This document shows, one piece after another, positions 1 to 5,853 of a stretch of DNA of 6,206 nt (position 1 is the stretch's first letter; the number at the start of each line of letters is the position of its first letter). A program made the translations under genes and the position numbers. The stretch spans positions 1 through 6,206 of the forward strand of contig JAJYOS010000417.1 in NCBI GenBank assembly GCA_021796055.1, read 5' to 3'. The notes under the pieces were generated by a model, which made no database searches, was not told the DNA's origin, and was given only the letters and a program-made list of their open reading frames with translations. Source of the DNA: Bacteroidota bacterium (lineage in GTDB: Bacteria; Bacteroidota; Kryptoniia; Kryptoniales; JAKASW01).

Positions 1-1
1 A

Positions 2-328
2 CGCGAAAGACCGGTTGCGATGATGCCAATCTATTGCGCGACTAAGGCCGCGATGCATTCGTTCAGTATTTCGCTCAGGCATCAGCTGAAAAACACGCCG
101 GTGAAAGTGTTCGAAGTCATTCCGCCGACGGTCGATACCGAGCTCGACAAGGGCACGCGTGCCCAAAGGAACGTGACCTGCAGGGGAATCCCTCCGTCTG
201 AGGTCGCGACCGCAACCATGAAGGCTCTGTCCGACAATCAGTACGAGTATGCAGTCGGCCAGGCGCAAAGCCTTGTCGAGGCTTCACGAAACAACTTTGA
301 TGAACAGTTTAACCGCATGAACCACTGA
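2..328 (+). CDS. Short-chain dehydrogenase/reductase, C-terminal part (partial, 5' end outside window)
   Basis: The reading frame is open from base 2, so the gene starts to the left of the window. The visible 108 residues are the second half of a classical short-chain dehydrogenase (SDR), a cytoplasmic NAD(P)-dependent oxidoreductase with a Rossmann fold. The catalytic YxxxK motif is seen as YCATK (bases 32-46), followed by the usual helix AAMHSFSISLRHQL. About 20 residues later comes IPPTVDTEL, which sits where SDRs have the PG-type motif that closes over the nicotinamide. This version, with SLRHQL and PPxVDTEL, resembles the DltE-like SDR subgroup; that is recall of family patterns, not a search result. 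The Rossmann GxxxGxG and the catalytic Ser lie outside the window. The substrate cannot be told. The frame ends at TGA 326-328, just before a hairpin terminator, so it is probably the last gene of its transcript. Confidence 0.9.
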   Translation, partial: RERPVAMMPIYCATKAAMHSFSISLRHQLKNTPVKVFEVIPPTVDTELDKGTRAQRNVTCRGIPPSEVATATMKALSDNQYEYAVGQAQSLVEASRNNFDEQFNRMNH

Positions 329-336
329 CAAATCGA

Positions 337-373
337 CCGGGCGCGAAGCTCAGTGCCCGGGACTCCTTTTATT
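337..373 (+). terminator. Rho-independent terminator after the SDR gene
   Basis: CCGGGC (337-342) pairs exactly with GCCCGG (355-360). The stem can extend inward by a G-U and a C-G pair, leaving an 8-base loop. It is followed after six bases by TTTTATT (367-373). It starts 9 bases after the SDR stop codon. The T-run is short and slightly displaced, so termination may be moderate. Confidence 0.6.
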
Positions 374-403
374 CTCATCCAGCCCAATTACTTCCTTCCT
401 TGT

Positions 404-432
404 TTGCCTGATCATGCTCTATTCCTTATAAT
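404..432 (+). promoter_or_regulatory. Sigma70-like promoter
   Basis: TTGCCT (404-409) and a perfect TATAAT (427-432) are separated by exactly 17 bases. This lies directly downstream of the SDR terminator. Transcription would start near 439, about 30 bases before a ribosome binding site and ATG at 472. It could drive the decayed ORF at 472 and, 286 bases downstream of the -10, the secreted glycosidase gene. This is pattern evidence only; housekeeping promoters of the host group may differ. Confidence 0.5.
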
Positions 433-471
433 AAGTCGTCGAAACCCGACAGAGGATGAGAGGAACAGTGC

Positions 472-713
472 ATGTGCCATCATGGAGACACCAGACACAT
501 TGGCGCGAAGAATCAGTACGACTGCCTTGCGATGCTGGACGGGAGAGTGGTCGGATGCGGATCAGTCCTTTTCTGGGATCGGCCCCCTCGCATCTTACAT
601 CGAACAAGACTTATCTGGAATACGAGTTACGGTGACCGGGCAGCGGCGTACTCGACTGGGCGAGCCGACAGACGAGTTACCGGCTGCTGCAGCATTTAAA
701 ACGTGCGGAGTGA
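472..713 (+). pseudogene. Decayed GNAT-type acetyltransferase remnant (possible)
   Basis: An ATG at 472 has a good ribosome binding site, GAGAGGA (458-464), 7 bases upstream. It opens a 75-residue frame ending at TAA 697-699. Residues 18-40 contain DCLAMLDGRVVGCGSVLFW followed by DRPP. This matches the GNAT N-acetyltransferase pattern of a strand carrying a DG turn, then VVG.G and a PP turn before the next strand. After the PP turn the frame stops looking like protein. In another frame, SHLTSNKTYLEYELR appears, then a TGA (630s), then LLQHLKRAE ending at TGA 711-713. That order (aYLe strand, then LL..L helix) is what the acetyl-CoA-binding half of a GNAT would show. The intact R/Q-x-x-G-x-G/A acetyl-CoA motif is not recognisable. 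My reading is a frameshifted, partly scrambled GNAT gene that kept its promoter and RBS. It may instead be a short unrelated ORF or non-coding leader. Confidence 0.35.
707..710 (+). promoter_or_regulatory. Ribosome binding site that decides the glycosidase start
   Basis: GGAG lies 7 bases before ATG 718. The alternative in-frame GTG at 703 has no Shine-Dalgarno-like sequence before it, only an A/T-rich stretch, and would put charged residues RSER in front of an already complete signal peptide. ATG 718 is therefore preferred. Confidence 0.7.
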
Positions 714-717
714 ACGA

Positions 718-2940
718 ATGAAGAAAGTCCTGTCATACCTGCTGGTTCTGATTTTTCCCATCGGTGTCAGTAATTCCATGACGAGGAACGGTGACCCGGC
801 CGGTGTAAGTCTGAACGTATCAAATAACCGCCTTGAGATCGTGTGGGGCGGTAAAGTACGGCTCACCGGCGGCATGCCGCTGATTCAAAACACGGGTGAT
901 TCTGCCGAAGCGACCTGCAGGGTGACCGGTGTTGCGGCATTTGCCTTTCAGTTCCGAAACGGAGAGCGTCTCGGCATAATATCGAAGAAGCTGGTTCACG
1001 ACAATGTGACTGGCCTCTTCCTGGTCACACACGGCAATAAGCCTCCGGCTGGAACAGATTATATGGGGCTGTTTTTCGACAATTTTCCCGGTTACAAGCG
1101 GGGAATATGCTATTGGTTCATGCAGGACTGGAACGCGTGGACAAAACCGATGAAGGTGGAAAACACCGGAGATTTTCCCGATCACGGGGTCCAGTTCTTT
1201 CTCTGGCAATACGAGGACGGTACATACGGTGCCGCGATGCCGCTAAGCGGAGGAGGTTACGAATCCGCTCTGGGCAGGAGCGGCGAAGGAATAGGCGCAA
1301 AGGCCGTAAGCGGTTACGGCGGCACACATGCAGCAGAAATACCTATGCTCGCCGTCGGCTTCGGGAAGGACCCGTATGCTCTCGTGTCGGAACTGTACCA
1401 TGACGGCCTGTCGATGATCGGAAGGGGAAATGATCTCCGCATCGACAAAAAGTATCCGAAGATTCTCGATTACTTCGGATGGTGCACCTGGAACGCATCG
1501 GACCTCGGTAAGAATCTGAGTGCGAAGCTCGTCCTCGAAGGAGCTAAGTCATTTTATGATCACAAGTTTCCCCTTTCGTGGATCATAATCGACGACGGCT
1601 GGCTGCAGAACAACGGCAGGGGAACCTTGTCGAGCTATGAGCCGATCCCGTCAAAATTCCCGGAAGGATTCAAACCGATGATACGGGAACTGAAGAAGGA
1701 CTACGGTATTAAATACGTGGGCGTGTGGCACACGATTGACGGCTACTGGAACGGCATCGACACGAATTCCACGTTAGGACGACGCTTCAGGAATGCCATG
1801 TTCTCATGGACCGAAAAGAATCGGAACGGAAAAGTATTGAGTTTCGATTTCATTTCTCCATACTCGGATTCCCTTTCCATGTTTTACGATGATTGGTACG
1901 AATACCTGAGATCTCAGGGTGTCGATTTCGTCAAGGTCGACAACCAGATTTCGGTTCCCGATATGGCAAGAGGGAACTTCCCTGTATTCGATTTCGCAAA
2001 GAGAATTCACAGTCAGCTGAACATGGCGGTCCGAAAATACTTCGGCAATACCGTCATAAACTGCATGGATATGGGCAACGATGCGTACTACAACTTCGGC
2101 TCCACTGCAGTCGCGCGTGGCGAGGAGGATTATTTTCCCTACGAGCCCGGCGAGAGCTACAACATGATGAGGGGAAACGCTGCCGTGCATGTGCTGAGCG
2201 CCGTCACGAATTCACTCTGGTTCGGGGAGATGGTCTACCCGGATTACGACGAGTTCGAGAGCTACAACCCCAATGCGACCTTCCACGCGATTGCGCGTGC
2301 TATAAGCGACGGCCCCGTCTACGTGACCGACAAACCAGGAGAGCAGAAGTTCAACGTACTGTTTCCGCTGGTCTACCGGGACGGCAGGATAATCCGCACC
2401 AGCGTACCTGCCAGGCCGACTGAAGACTGCTTGTTTCAAGTCCAGGATCCGAAACCGTTTAAGGCATTCAGCAGGTCCGGGAAAATAGGTCTGATCGCCG
2501 TCTGGAACGTAGCGGATACCGACTCTGTTGCAGGCACATTCAAACCATCCGATGTACACGGGATCGAAGGGAAAAGATTCTTTGTCTGCGAATACTTTTC
2601 GAAGTCATGTCTGGTCGCCGGGAGGAACCAGGCGATCCCGGTGAAGCTCGGGAGATTCGGTTACAAGCTGTATTACATTTCCCCGATTGTCGACGGCTTC
2701 GCCCCGGTCGGTCTTATCGACAAGTATAATGCTCCTGGAACGATTGACGGGTGGAAGCGGAACGGCAACATCGTAACTGTCAGGATCGGGGAGTCGGGCC
2801 CGTTCGCGGCGTATTCTGCAAGCCGTCCGAGGCTTGTGAGAGCGAATGGATCGAATGTTCGGTTCAATTATGCCGACAATGTCATATCGGTGAATATTGA
2901 AGGGCGGCTCGAAGAGCCTGTCATTCAAATCGTATTCTGA
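718..2940 (+). CDS. Secreted GH36-like glycosidase of the raffinose synthase/Sip1 (alpha-galactosidase) family
   Basis: This is a 740-residue protein, normal in length for the raffinose synthase/seed imbibition (Sip1) branch of clan GH-D. Plant members transfer galactose to make raffinose oligosaccharides; microbial relatives are mostly alpha-galactosidases, so hydrolysis of an alpha-linked sugar is inferred and the substrate is unknown. Residues 1-20 form a Sec signal peptide (KK, then LSYLLVLIFPIGV, then a likely cut after SNS), so it acts in the periplasm or outside the cell. An N-terminal beta-sandwich region (about 25-235) precedes a TIM barrel. Barrel motifs: GWCTWN (254-259), WIIIDDGW (288-295, substrate-binding aspartates D292/D293) and VDFVKVDNQ (402-410), where D408 should be the nucleophile. 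RGEEDYFP (467-474) falls where the family has RxSDDFxP, so D471 is the likely acid/base. A beta-rich C-terminal domain follows from about 560. The start is set by GGAG at 707-710. No transporter or other sugar gene is adjacent. Confidence 0.88.
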   Translation: MKKVLSYLLVLIFPIGVSNSMTRNGDPAGVSLNVSNNRLEIVWGGKVRLTGGMPLIQNTGDSAEATCRVTGVAAFAFQFRNGERLGIISKKLVHDNVTGLFLVTHGNKPPAGTDYMGLFFDNFPGYKRGICYWFMQDWNAWTKPMKVENTGDFPDHGVQFFLWQYEDGTYGAAMPLSGGGYESALGRSGEGIGAKAVSGYGGTHAAEIPMLAVGFGKDPYALVSELYHDGLSMIGRGNDLRIDKKYPKILDYFGWCTWNASDLGKNLSAKLVLEGAKSFYDHKFPLSWIIIDDGWLQNNGRGTLSSYEPIPSKFPEGFKPMIRELKKDYGIKYVGVWHTIDGYWNGIDTNSTLGRRFRNAMFSWTEKNRNGKVLSFDFISPYSDSLSMFYDDWYEYLRSQGVDFVKVDNQISVPDMARGNFPVFDFAKRIHSQLNMAVRKYFGNTVINCMDMGNDAYYNFGSTAVARGEEDYFPYEPGESYNMMRGNAAVHVLSAVTNSLWFGEMVYPDYDEFESYNPNATFHAIARAISDGPVYVTDKPGEQKFNVLFPLVYRDGRIIRTSVPARPTEDCLFQVQDPKPFKAFSRSGKIGLIAVWNVADTDSVAGTFKPSDVHGIEGKRFFVCEYFSKSCLVAGRNQAIPVKLGRFGYKLYYISPIVDGFAPVGLIDKYNAPGTIDGWKRNGNIVTVRIGESGPFAAYSASRPRLVRANGSNVRFNYADNVISVNIEGRLEEPVIQIVF

Positions 2941-2976
2941 TGTGATCCTCGAAAGTTGAAGCGAGAGGAAACGGTG

Positions 2977-3237
2977 GTGAAGGAGAGCAAACGAAATTTC
3001 GGAAGCATAACGGGAGGGCTGTTGGCTGCTGCGGTGATCTTAGCCGCGGTATCCGGGGTTGAAGGGTTTGCAGTACGCGGGGAAGGTAAAGCAGTTAAGG
3101 GGCGGAAGATCTCGCCGGTGACGTCGAATATCCTGGTCCGGCATTACCTTCGTGTGCATTCGCAAAATAGACCTCCGTTGTGCATATTATTCGTGATGTC
3201 GGAGCCGGTGGGCTGCGTGAGAATCGATCCTGTTTGA
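2977..3237 (+). pseudogene. Truncated secreted protein: signal peptide plus a short unrecognised tail
   Basis: GTG at 2977 (or 2974) is 8 (or 5) bases downstream of AGAGG (2964-2968) and opens an 86-residue frame, 36 bases after the glycosidase stop. Residues 1-32 look like a real Sec signal peptide: KESKR at the N-terminus, the hydrophobic core LLAAAVILAAVSG, and a cleavage region ending GFA. After about VRGEGKAVKGRKI the sequence loses protein-like character (HSQNRPPLC...) and stops at TGA 3235-3237. Another frame then reads FETDNAGYVLVRFVGEINL (3233 onward), which looks like two beta strands of a genuine protein, and runs up to the next gene. I infer the start and a small later piece of a former secreted protein, deleted and frameshifted in between. 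A real small exported protein cannot be excluded. No family is recognised. Confidence 0.4.
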
Positions 3238-3260
3238 GACTGACAACGCCGGATATGTGC

Positions 3261-3289
3261 TTGTTCGGTTTGTCGGTGAAATAAATTTG
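3261..3289 (+). promoter_or_regulatory. Possible FCB-type promoter (TTG ... TAnnTTTG) before the DUF3795 gene
   Basis: TAAATTTG (3282-3289) matches the Bacteroidetes -7 consensus TAnnTTTG exactly, and a TTG at 3261-3263 lies 18 bases upstream, near the -33 position. It is 22 bases ahead of the ATG at 3312, which would leave a very short leader containing the Shine-Dalgarno GGGAGG. The motif is short and AT-rich enough to arise by chance, and the host phylum is not known. Confidence 0.25.
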
Positions 3290-3299
3290 TCCATAGAAC

Positions 3300-3305
3300 G
3301 GGAGG
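3300..3305 (+). promoter_or_regulatory. Ribosome binding site of the DUF3795 gene
   Basis: GGGAGG lies 6 bases before ATG 3312. It fixes this start, as opposed to the overlapping longer frame that opens at 3257 in a different phase. Confidence 0.7.
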
Positions 3306-3311
3306 CTGAAT

Positions 3312-3737
3312 ATGGGACAAGTTGTTGCGAGATGTGGTTTCAGGTGCGACGCCTGCAGGGCTTTTGCTGCGAACAATCGCTCCCACGACGACCGGATGCG
3401 GGTCGCATTGGCATGGTCGAAATATTTCGGCCTGAAAATACCGCCGGAAAAACTTCACTGCAACGGGTGTCGTGGAGAAGAGTGCGTGGCAAACGGGCTT
3501 CCGGATCCGACGTGCCAGATACGCTCTTGTGTGATCGAGAGGGGGATGAATACCTGCGCGGATTGTTATGATTACCCTTGTGAGAAAATTGAAAGCCGCA
3601 TGAACGAGGTAGAGGAGGTAATGCTTCGTTTCGTGGACAAGATTTCTCACGAGGAGTTTGAAGCCTATATCGCGCCTTATGACGCGAGGAAAACGTTGAA
3701 CGAGATGAGGGACCAAAGAACGGACAGAATTGACTGA
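3312..3737 (+). CDS. Cys-rich DUF3795-type protein
   Basis: A 141-residue soluble protein with no signal peptide or membrane segment. It shows the family pattern of DUF3795: an N-terminal CGxxCxxC (C8, C12, C15), a helix, then CNGC (50-53), C58, C68, C73 and a C-terminal CADCYDYPC (82-90). That gives eleven cysteines in the first 90 residues, clustered in pairs as in zinc- or Fe-S-binding proteins, so metal binding is an inference from spacing. The family has no established biochemical role. It is common as single small genes in anaerobic bacteria and archaea. The tail from 91 is charged and helical. ATG 3312 is preceded by GGGAGG at 6-base spacing. The gene is alone on its strand and converges with cheW across a 152-base gap, which holds only weak inverted repeats (GCAATG/CATTGC at 3819-3844) and no clear terminator. 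Confidence 0.78.
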   Translation: MGQVVARCGFRCDACRAFAANNRSHDDRMRVALAWSKYFGLKIPPEKLHCNGCRGEECVANGLPDPTCQIRSCVIERGMNTCADCYDYPCEKIESRMNEVEEVMLRFVDKISHEEFEAYIAPYDARKTLNEMRDQRTDRID

Positions 3738-3889
3738 AAGCCCGGGTCGAAGAAGCAAACCTGCCCAAAGAAAAATACGAGGTTCACATCGAGCATGCTC
3801 CTGAAAACCGCCCAAGAGGCAATGCACAAGGCGTAACTCATTGCTGAAGTGGATGCCGTGTTGCCTGAGAAGCCTGTATTATCCGGTGA
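3738..3889. other. Convergent intergenic gap between the DUF3795 gene and cheW
   Basis: The gap should hold the 3' ends of two transcripts. I see an inverted repeat GCAATG (3819-3824) / CATTGC (3839-3844) with a 14-base loop and a perfect 10-base palindrome at 3791-3800. Neither is followed by a T-run on either strand, so no rho-independent terminator can be called. Short plus-strand frames are open here, including one continuing past the DUF3795 stop, but none resembles a known family. Confidence 0.4.
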
Positions 3890-4366
3890 TCAAGGAGCCG
3901 CGAGTTCCTCTCTGCTCCCCATGAGTTGTTCGACATCAATCAGGATCAACATCTTGTTTTCAAGCTTTCCAATCGAGCTGACGAATCTGGAGTCGATACC
4001 GGATATGGTATCAGGGGGCGGCTCGGTAAGACTCGCAGGCATCCTCAATACTTCGGCCACAGAGTCCACGATCATCCCGACAGTCTCACCTTTTGTCTCT
4101 GTAACGATTATACGCGTGTCGCTGTCGTATTCCTTCCTGGGAAGATGCATCTTCATTCTGATGTCCATCACGGGAATTACCTTCCCGCGCAGGTTGATAA
4201 TACCTTCGATCACATCCGGAGAGCCGGGCAGTCTTGTGATCTGAACCATCTTCATGATTTCTTCGACATGCAGAATGTCAATCCCGAATTTTTCGCTCCC
4301 CACGGCGAATGTGACGAGCTGCAGCAGGGTATCGTTCGTCTCCGTTAGAATGTCTTCTGTATTCAT
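3890..4366 (-). CDS. cheW: Chemotaxis coupling protein CheW
   Basis: A 158-residue protein, the usual length for a single-domain CheW, the cytoplasmic adaptor that docks the histidine kinase CheA to chemoreceptor tips. The start is at LLQLVTFAVGSEKFGIDI (14-31), followed by VEEIMKM and the ITRLPGSPDVIEGIINLRG stretch (43-61). The hallmark NLRGKVIPVMDIR is at 58-70. Later comes VGMIVDSVAEVLRM (96-109), the second SH3-like subdomain, ending with MLILIDVEQLM (139-149). No receiver domain is attached, so it is CheW rather than CheV. ATG 4366 is chosen because AGGA lies 6 bases upstream. A TTG at 4417 would add 17 residues (EEGPGFSSYF...) that are not CheW-like and has no ribosome site. It lies 53 bases downstream of a chemoreceptor gene on the same strand, so the two are probably co-transcribed. 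Confidence 0.93.
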   Translation of the reverse strand: MNTEDILTETNDTLLQLVTFAVGSEKFGIDILHVEEIMKMVQITRLPGSPDVIEGIINLRGKVIPVMDIRMKMHLPRKEYDSDTRIIVTETKGETVGMIVDSVAEVLRMPASLTEPPPDTISGIDSRFVSSIGKLENKMLILIDVEQLMGSREELAAP

Positions 4367-4372
4367 GCTTTT

Positions 4373-4376
4373 TCCT
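4373..4376 (-). promoter_or_regulatory. Ribosome binding site of cheW
   Basis: On the minus strand AGGA (within AAAGGAAAAA) lies 6 bases before ATG 4366. It supports the 158-residue start over the upstream TTG at 4417. Confidence 0.65.
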
Positions 4377-4388
4377 TTCTGAAAGTAA

Positions 4389-4411
4389 GAGGAGAAACCC
4401 GGTCCCTCCTC
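4389..4411 (-). repeat. Hairpin between the chemoreceptor and cheW
   Basis: On the minus strand GAGGAG pairs with CTCCTC across an 11-base loop, in the 53-base spacer between the two genes, and is followed by TTACTTTC. It could act as a weak attenuator or an mRNA processing/stability element that sets the CheW level relative to the receptor. The stem is short and the T-run poor, so it is not called a terminator. Confidence 0.3.
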
Positions 4412-4419
4412 CGACAATG

Positions 4420-5847
4420 CTAAGACTTCACAATCTTGCCGTTCGAGCGGACCGCGTAGTTCCCCCTCGATTGCGGGATATTACGTGAGTCTCCCTGCGG
4501 CTTTTTTTGCCCATCTACTTTGAACCTCGCGATCAGGCCCTGGAGATTCATCGTCAGGCCGTTAAGGCCTTCTGACGTACGGGCGATCTGCTGGACTCCG
4601 TCCGCACTTTGGTGAGTCACTTCGCTTATGGCTTCTATGTTCCTGCTGATCTGTTCGGCTGCAGTGGACTGTTGTTCGCTCGCCGCAGCTACCTGTGTGA
4701 TTACGTTTACGATGTCGTCTGCCGCCTGGATGATGCGCTGCAGCGATTCGCCCGCCTTGTCGGCCAGGAGTTTTCCTTTTTCCACCTCTTTCGTACCATC
4801 TTCCATCGAATCTACCGCGACCGAGGTGTCCTTTTGTATTTGCTTTATCATACCCGCAATCTCTTTAGTAGCCTTGGTCGTCCTTTCCGCCAGTTTTCTC
4901 ACTTCGTCGGCGACTACCGCGAAGCCTCTCCCGTACTCGCCGGCCCGGGCCGCTTCTATTGCCGCGTTCAATGCCAGGAGGTTTGTTTGATCGGCTATGT
5001 CGTCTATCACCTGGATTATCTTGCCGATCTCGTCGCTGCTTTTGCCGAGAGCCTGTACGGTCTGCGCCGAGTTCTTCACTCCATCTGCAATCCAGTTCAT
5101 CCCTTTTATAGTTTCCGTCACGACCTTCCCGCCATCCTGCGCTATGCTCCCGGCCTTCTTTGCCGATTCTGCCGCGATCGACACGTTCCTGGTGGTCTCG
5201 ACTATTGTCTTGGCCATCTCTTCGACGCCACTCGCGACCTCCGAAGCCTGTGCACTCTGCTCCTGCGCCCCCGCAGCCATCTGTTCGGTGCTCGAAGATA
5301 TCTCACTGGCGGCACTTGCGGTCGCTTCGACGGCAGAGGCGACTTGGCCTACAGCCTGGCTGAATGAATCGGCAAGGAGGTTTATACTATTCTTGAGTTT
5401 GGCGTAATCACCCTTGTATTCACCGTCCATTCGAACCGTCAGATCTCCCTGAGCTATCCTTTCCAGTATTTCGCCTGATTCATTTATCGGATGCACAATA
5501 GCGTCGAGAGTATTGTCGAAGTCGATTATGATGTCCCGGAATACTCCCTCATGCTTGTTGCCGTCCGCCCTCTCGGCCAGCCTTCCTTCGGACGACGCCC
5601 GTGAAAGCAGCTTCGCGTCGGAAACAAGATTCTTCAGGCTCTCTTTGATTGTCTGGAACGCCTTTCCCAGCATATCCCTTTCGGATAACAAGGCCACATC
5701 TTCTTCGAAATTCCCTTCGGCGAAATGCATTCCGAGTTCCGACCGCCCCTTCATGCTTTGCTGCAGGGTCTTTAAGGATGAGTTCAGTTTTCCAATTTCG
5801 TCCTCTCTTTGAAGGACGGAGATCTCGGACAAGTCCCCTTCGGACAA
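4420..5847 (-). CDS. Methyl-accepting chemotaxis protein, cytoplasmic part (HAMP array plus signalling domain); 3' portion of an interrupted gene
   Basis: The frame is open from just after the TAA at 5851-5853 to TAG 4420-4422: 475 residues counted from a TTG at 5847, which has no ribosome site and is not a credible real start (first ATG 5754). Residues 1-30 are the second half of a HAMP domain (EGDLSEI, then REDEIGKL). Further HAMP-like modules follow: about 38-75 ([10 protein letters not shown]), about 76-115 (more diverged) and about 118-165 ([22 protein letters not shown]). The signalling coiled coil runs from about 165 to 441. Its near-invariant tip, [19 protein letters not shown] and [15 protein letters not shown], lies at 286-320 and contacts CheW and Che[15 protein letters not shown] (185-198) is a typical methylation-region segment. 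Counting from the tip, each arm is about 20 heptads, suggesting the 40H class. There is no C-terminal CheR-docking pentapeptide. The gene precedes cheW and continues in frame, through the TAA, from the heme-sensor part. Confidence 0.88.
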   Translation of the reverse strand: MSEGDLSEISVLQREDEIGKLNSSLKTLQQSMKGRSELGMHFAEGNFEEDVALLSERDMLGKAFQTIKESLKNLVSDAKLLSRASSEGRLAERADGNKHEGVFRDIIIDFDNTLDAIVHPINESGEILERIAQGDLTVRMDGEYKGDYAKLKNSINLLADSFSQAVGQVASAVEATASAASEISSSTEQMAAGAQEQSAQASEVASGVEEMAKTIVETTRNVSIAAESAKKAGSIAQDGGKVVTETIKGMNWIADGVKNSAQTVQALGKSSDEIGKIIQVIDDIADQTNLLALNAAIEAARAGEYGRGFAVVADEVRKLAERTTKATKEIAGMIKQIQKDTSVAVDSMEDGTKEVEKGKLLADKAGESLQRIIQAADDIVNVITQVAAASEQQSTAAEQISRNIEAISEVTHQSADGVQQIARTSEGLNGLTMNLQGLIARFKVDGQKKPQGDSRNIPQSRGNYAVRSNGKIVKS

Positions 5848-5850
5848 CTT

Positions 5851-5853
5851 TTA
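5851..5853 (-). other. In-frame TAA stop inside the chemoreceptor gene
   Basis: On the minus strand the codons run ATT TCA ATC AAC GGG ATA, TAA, AAG TTG TCC GAA GGG GAC. Phase is unchanged: the residues before (SINGI) and after ([10 protein letters not shown]) together form a normal HAMP first half, and only one codon is off. One base change, for example from AAA, GAA or CAA, would restore the frame. It is therefore a nonsense mutation, a base-call error, or a recoded position rather than a gene boundary. Confidence 0.85.

Larger units (their letters stand above)
2941..3311. other. Gene-poor stretch between the glycosidase and the DUF3795 gene
   Basis: This 371-base stretch holds only the signal-peptide remnant on the plus strand and a possible promoter at its right end. 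No convincing terminator follows the glycosidase: the GGCTC/GAGCC hairpin at 2906-2918 is inside the coding region and lacks a T-run. The long minus-strand frame across this area has no protein-family features and mirrors the plus-strand genes. No tRNA or other structured RNA was recognised. Confidence 0.5.

Noticed and set aside
353..721. 122-codon plus-strand ORF covering the gap before the glycosidase
   Set aside because: It starts inside the terminator stem with no ribosome site and has no protein-like pattern; the GNAT-like segment lies in a different phase.
1893..2423. 176-codon plus-strand ORF within the glycosidase
   Set aside because: It is an out-of-phase shadow, Arg-rich and motif-free; the real frame carries the nucleophile and acid/base motifs across the same bases.
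2906..2918. GGCTC/GAGCC hairpin near the glycosidase 3' end as a terminator
   Set aside because: The stem is only 5 bp with a 3-base loop, within the coding sequence, and no T-run follows.
3791..3800. Perfect palindrome GAGCATGCTC as an operator
   Set aside because: It lies between the 3' ends of two convergent genes, is only 10 bases long and has no second copy.
3144..3827. Long minus-strand ORF of 227 codons opposite the DUF3795 gene
   Set aside because: It is antisense to a gene with a clear family pattern and RBS, has low-complexity composition and no recognisable motifs, and lacks a ribosome site.
4609..5367. 252-codon plus-strand ORF and nearby plus-strand ORFs opposite the chemoreceptor
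   Set aside because: They mirror the conserved signalling domain; the composition (rich in Arg, Cys, Phe, His and Leu) is that of a complement frame and no family features are present.
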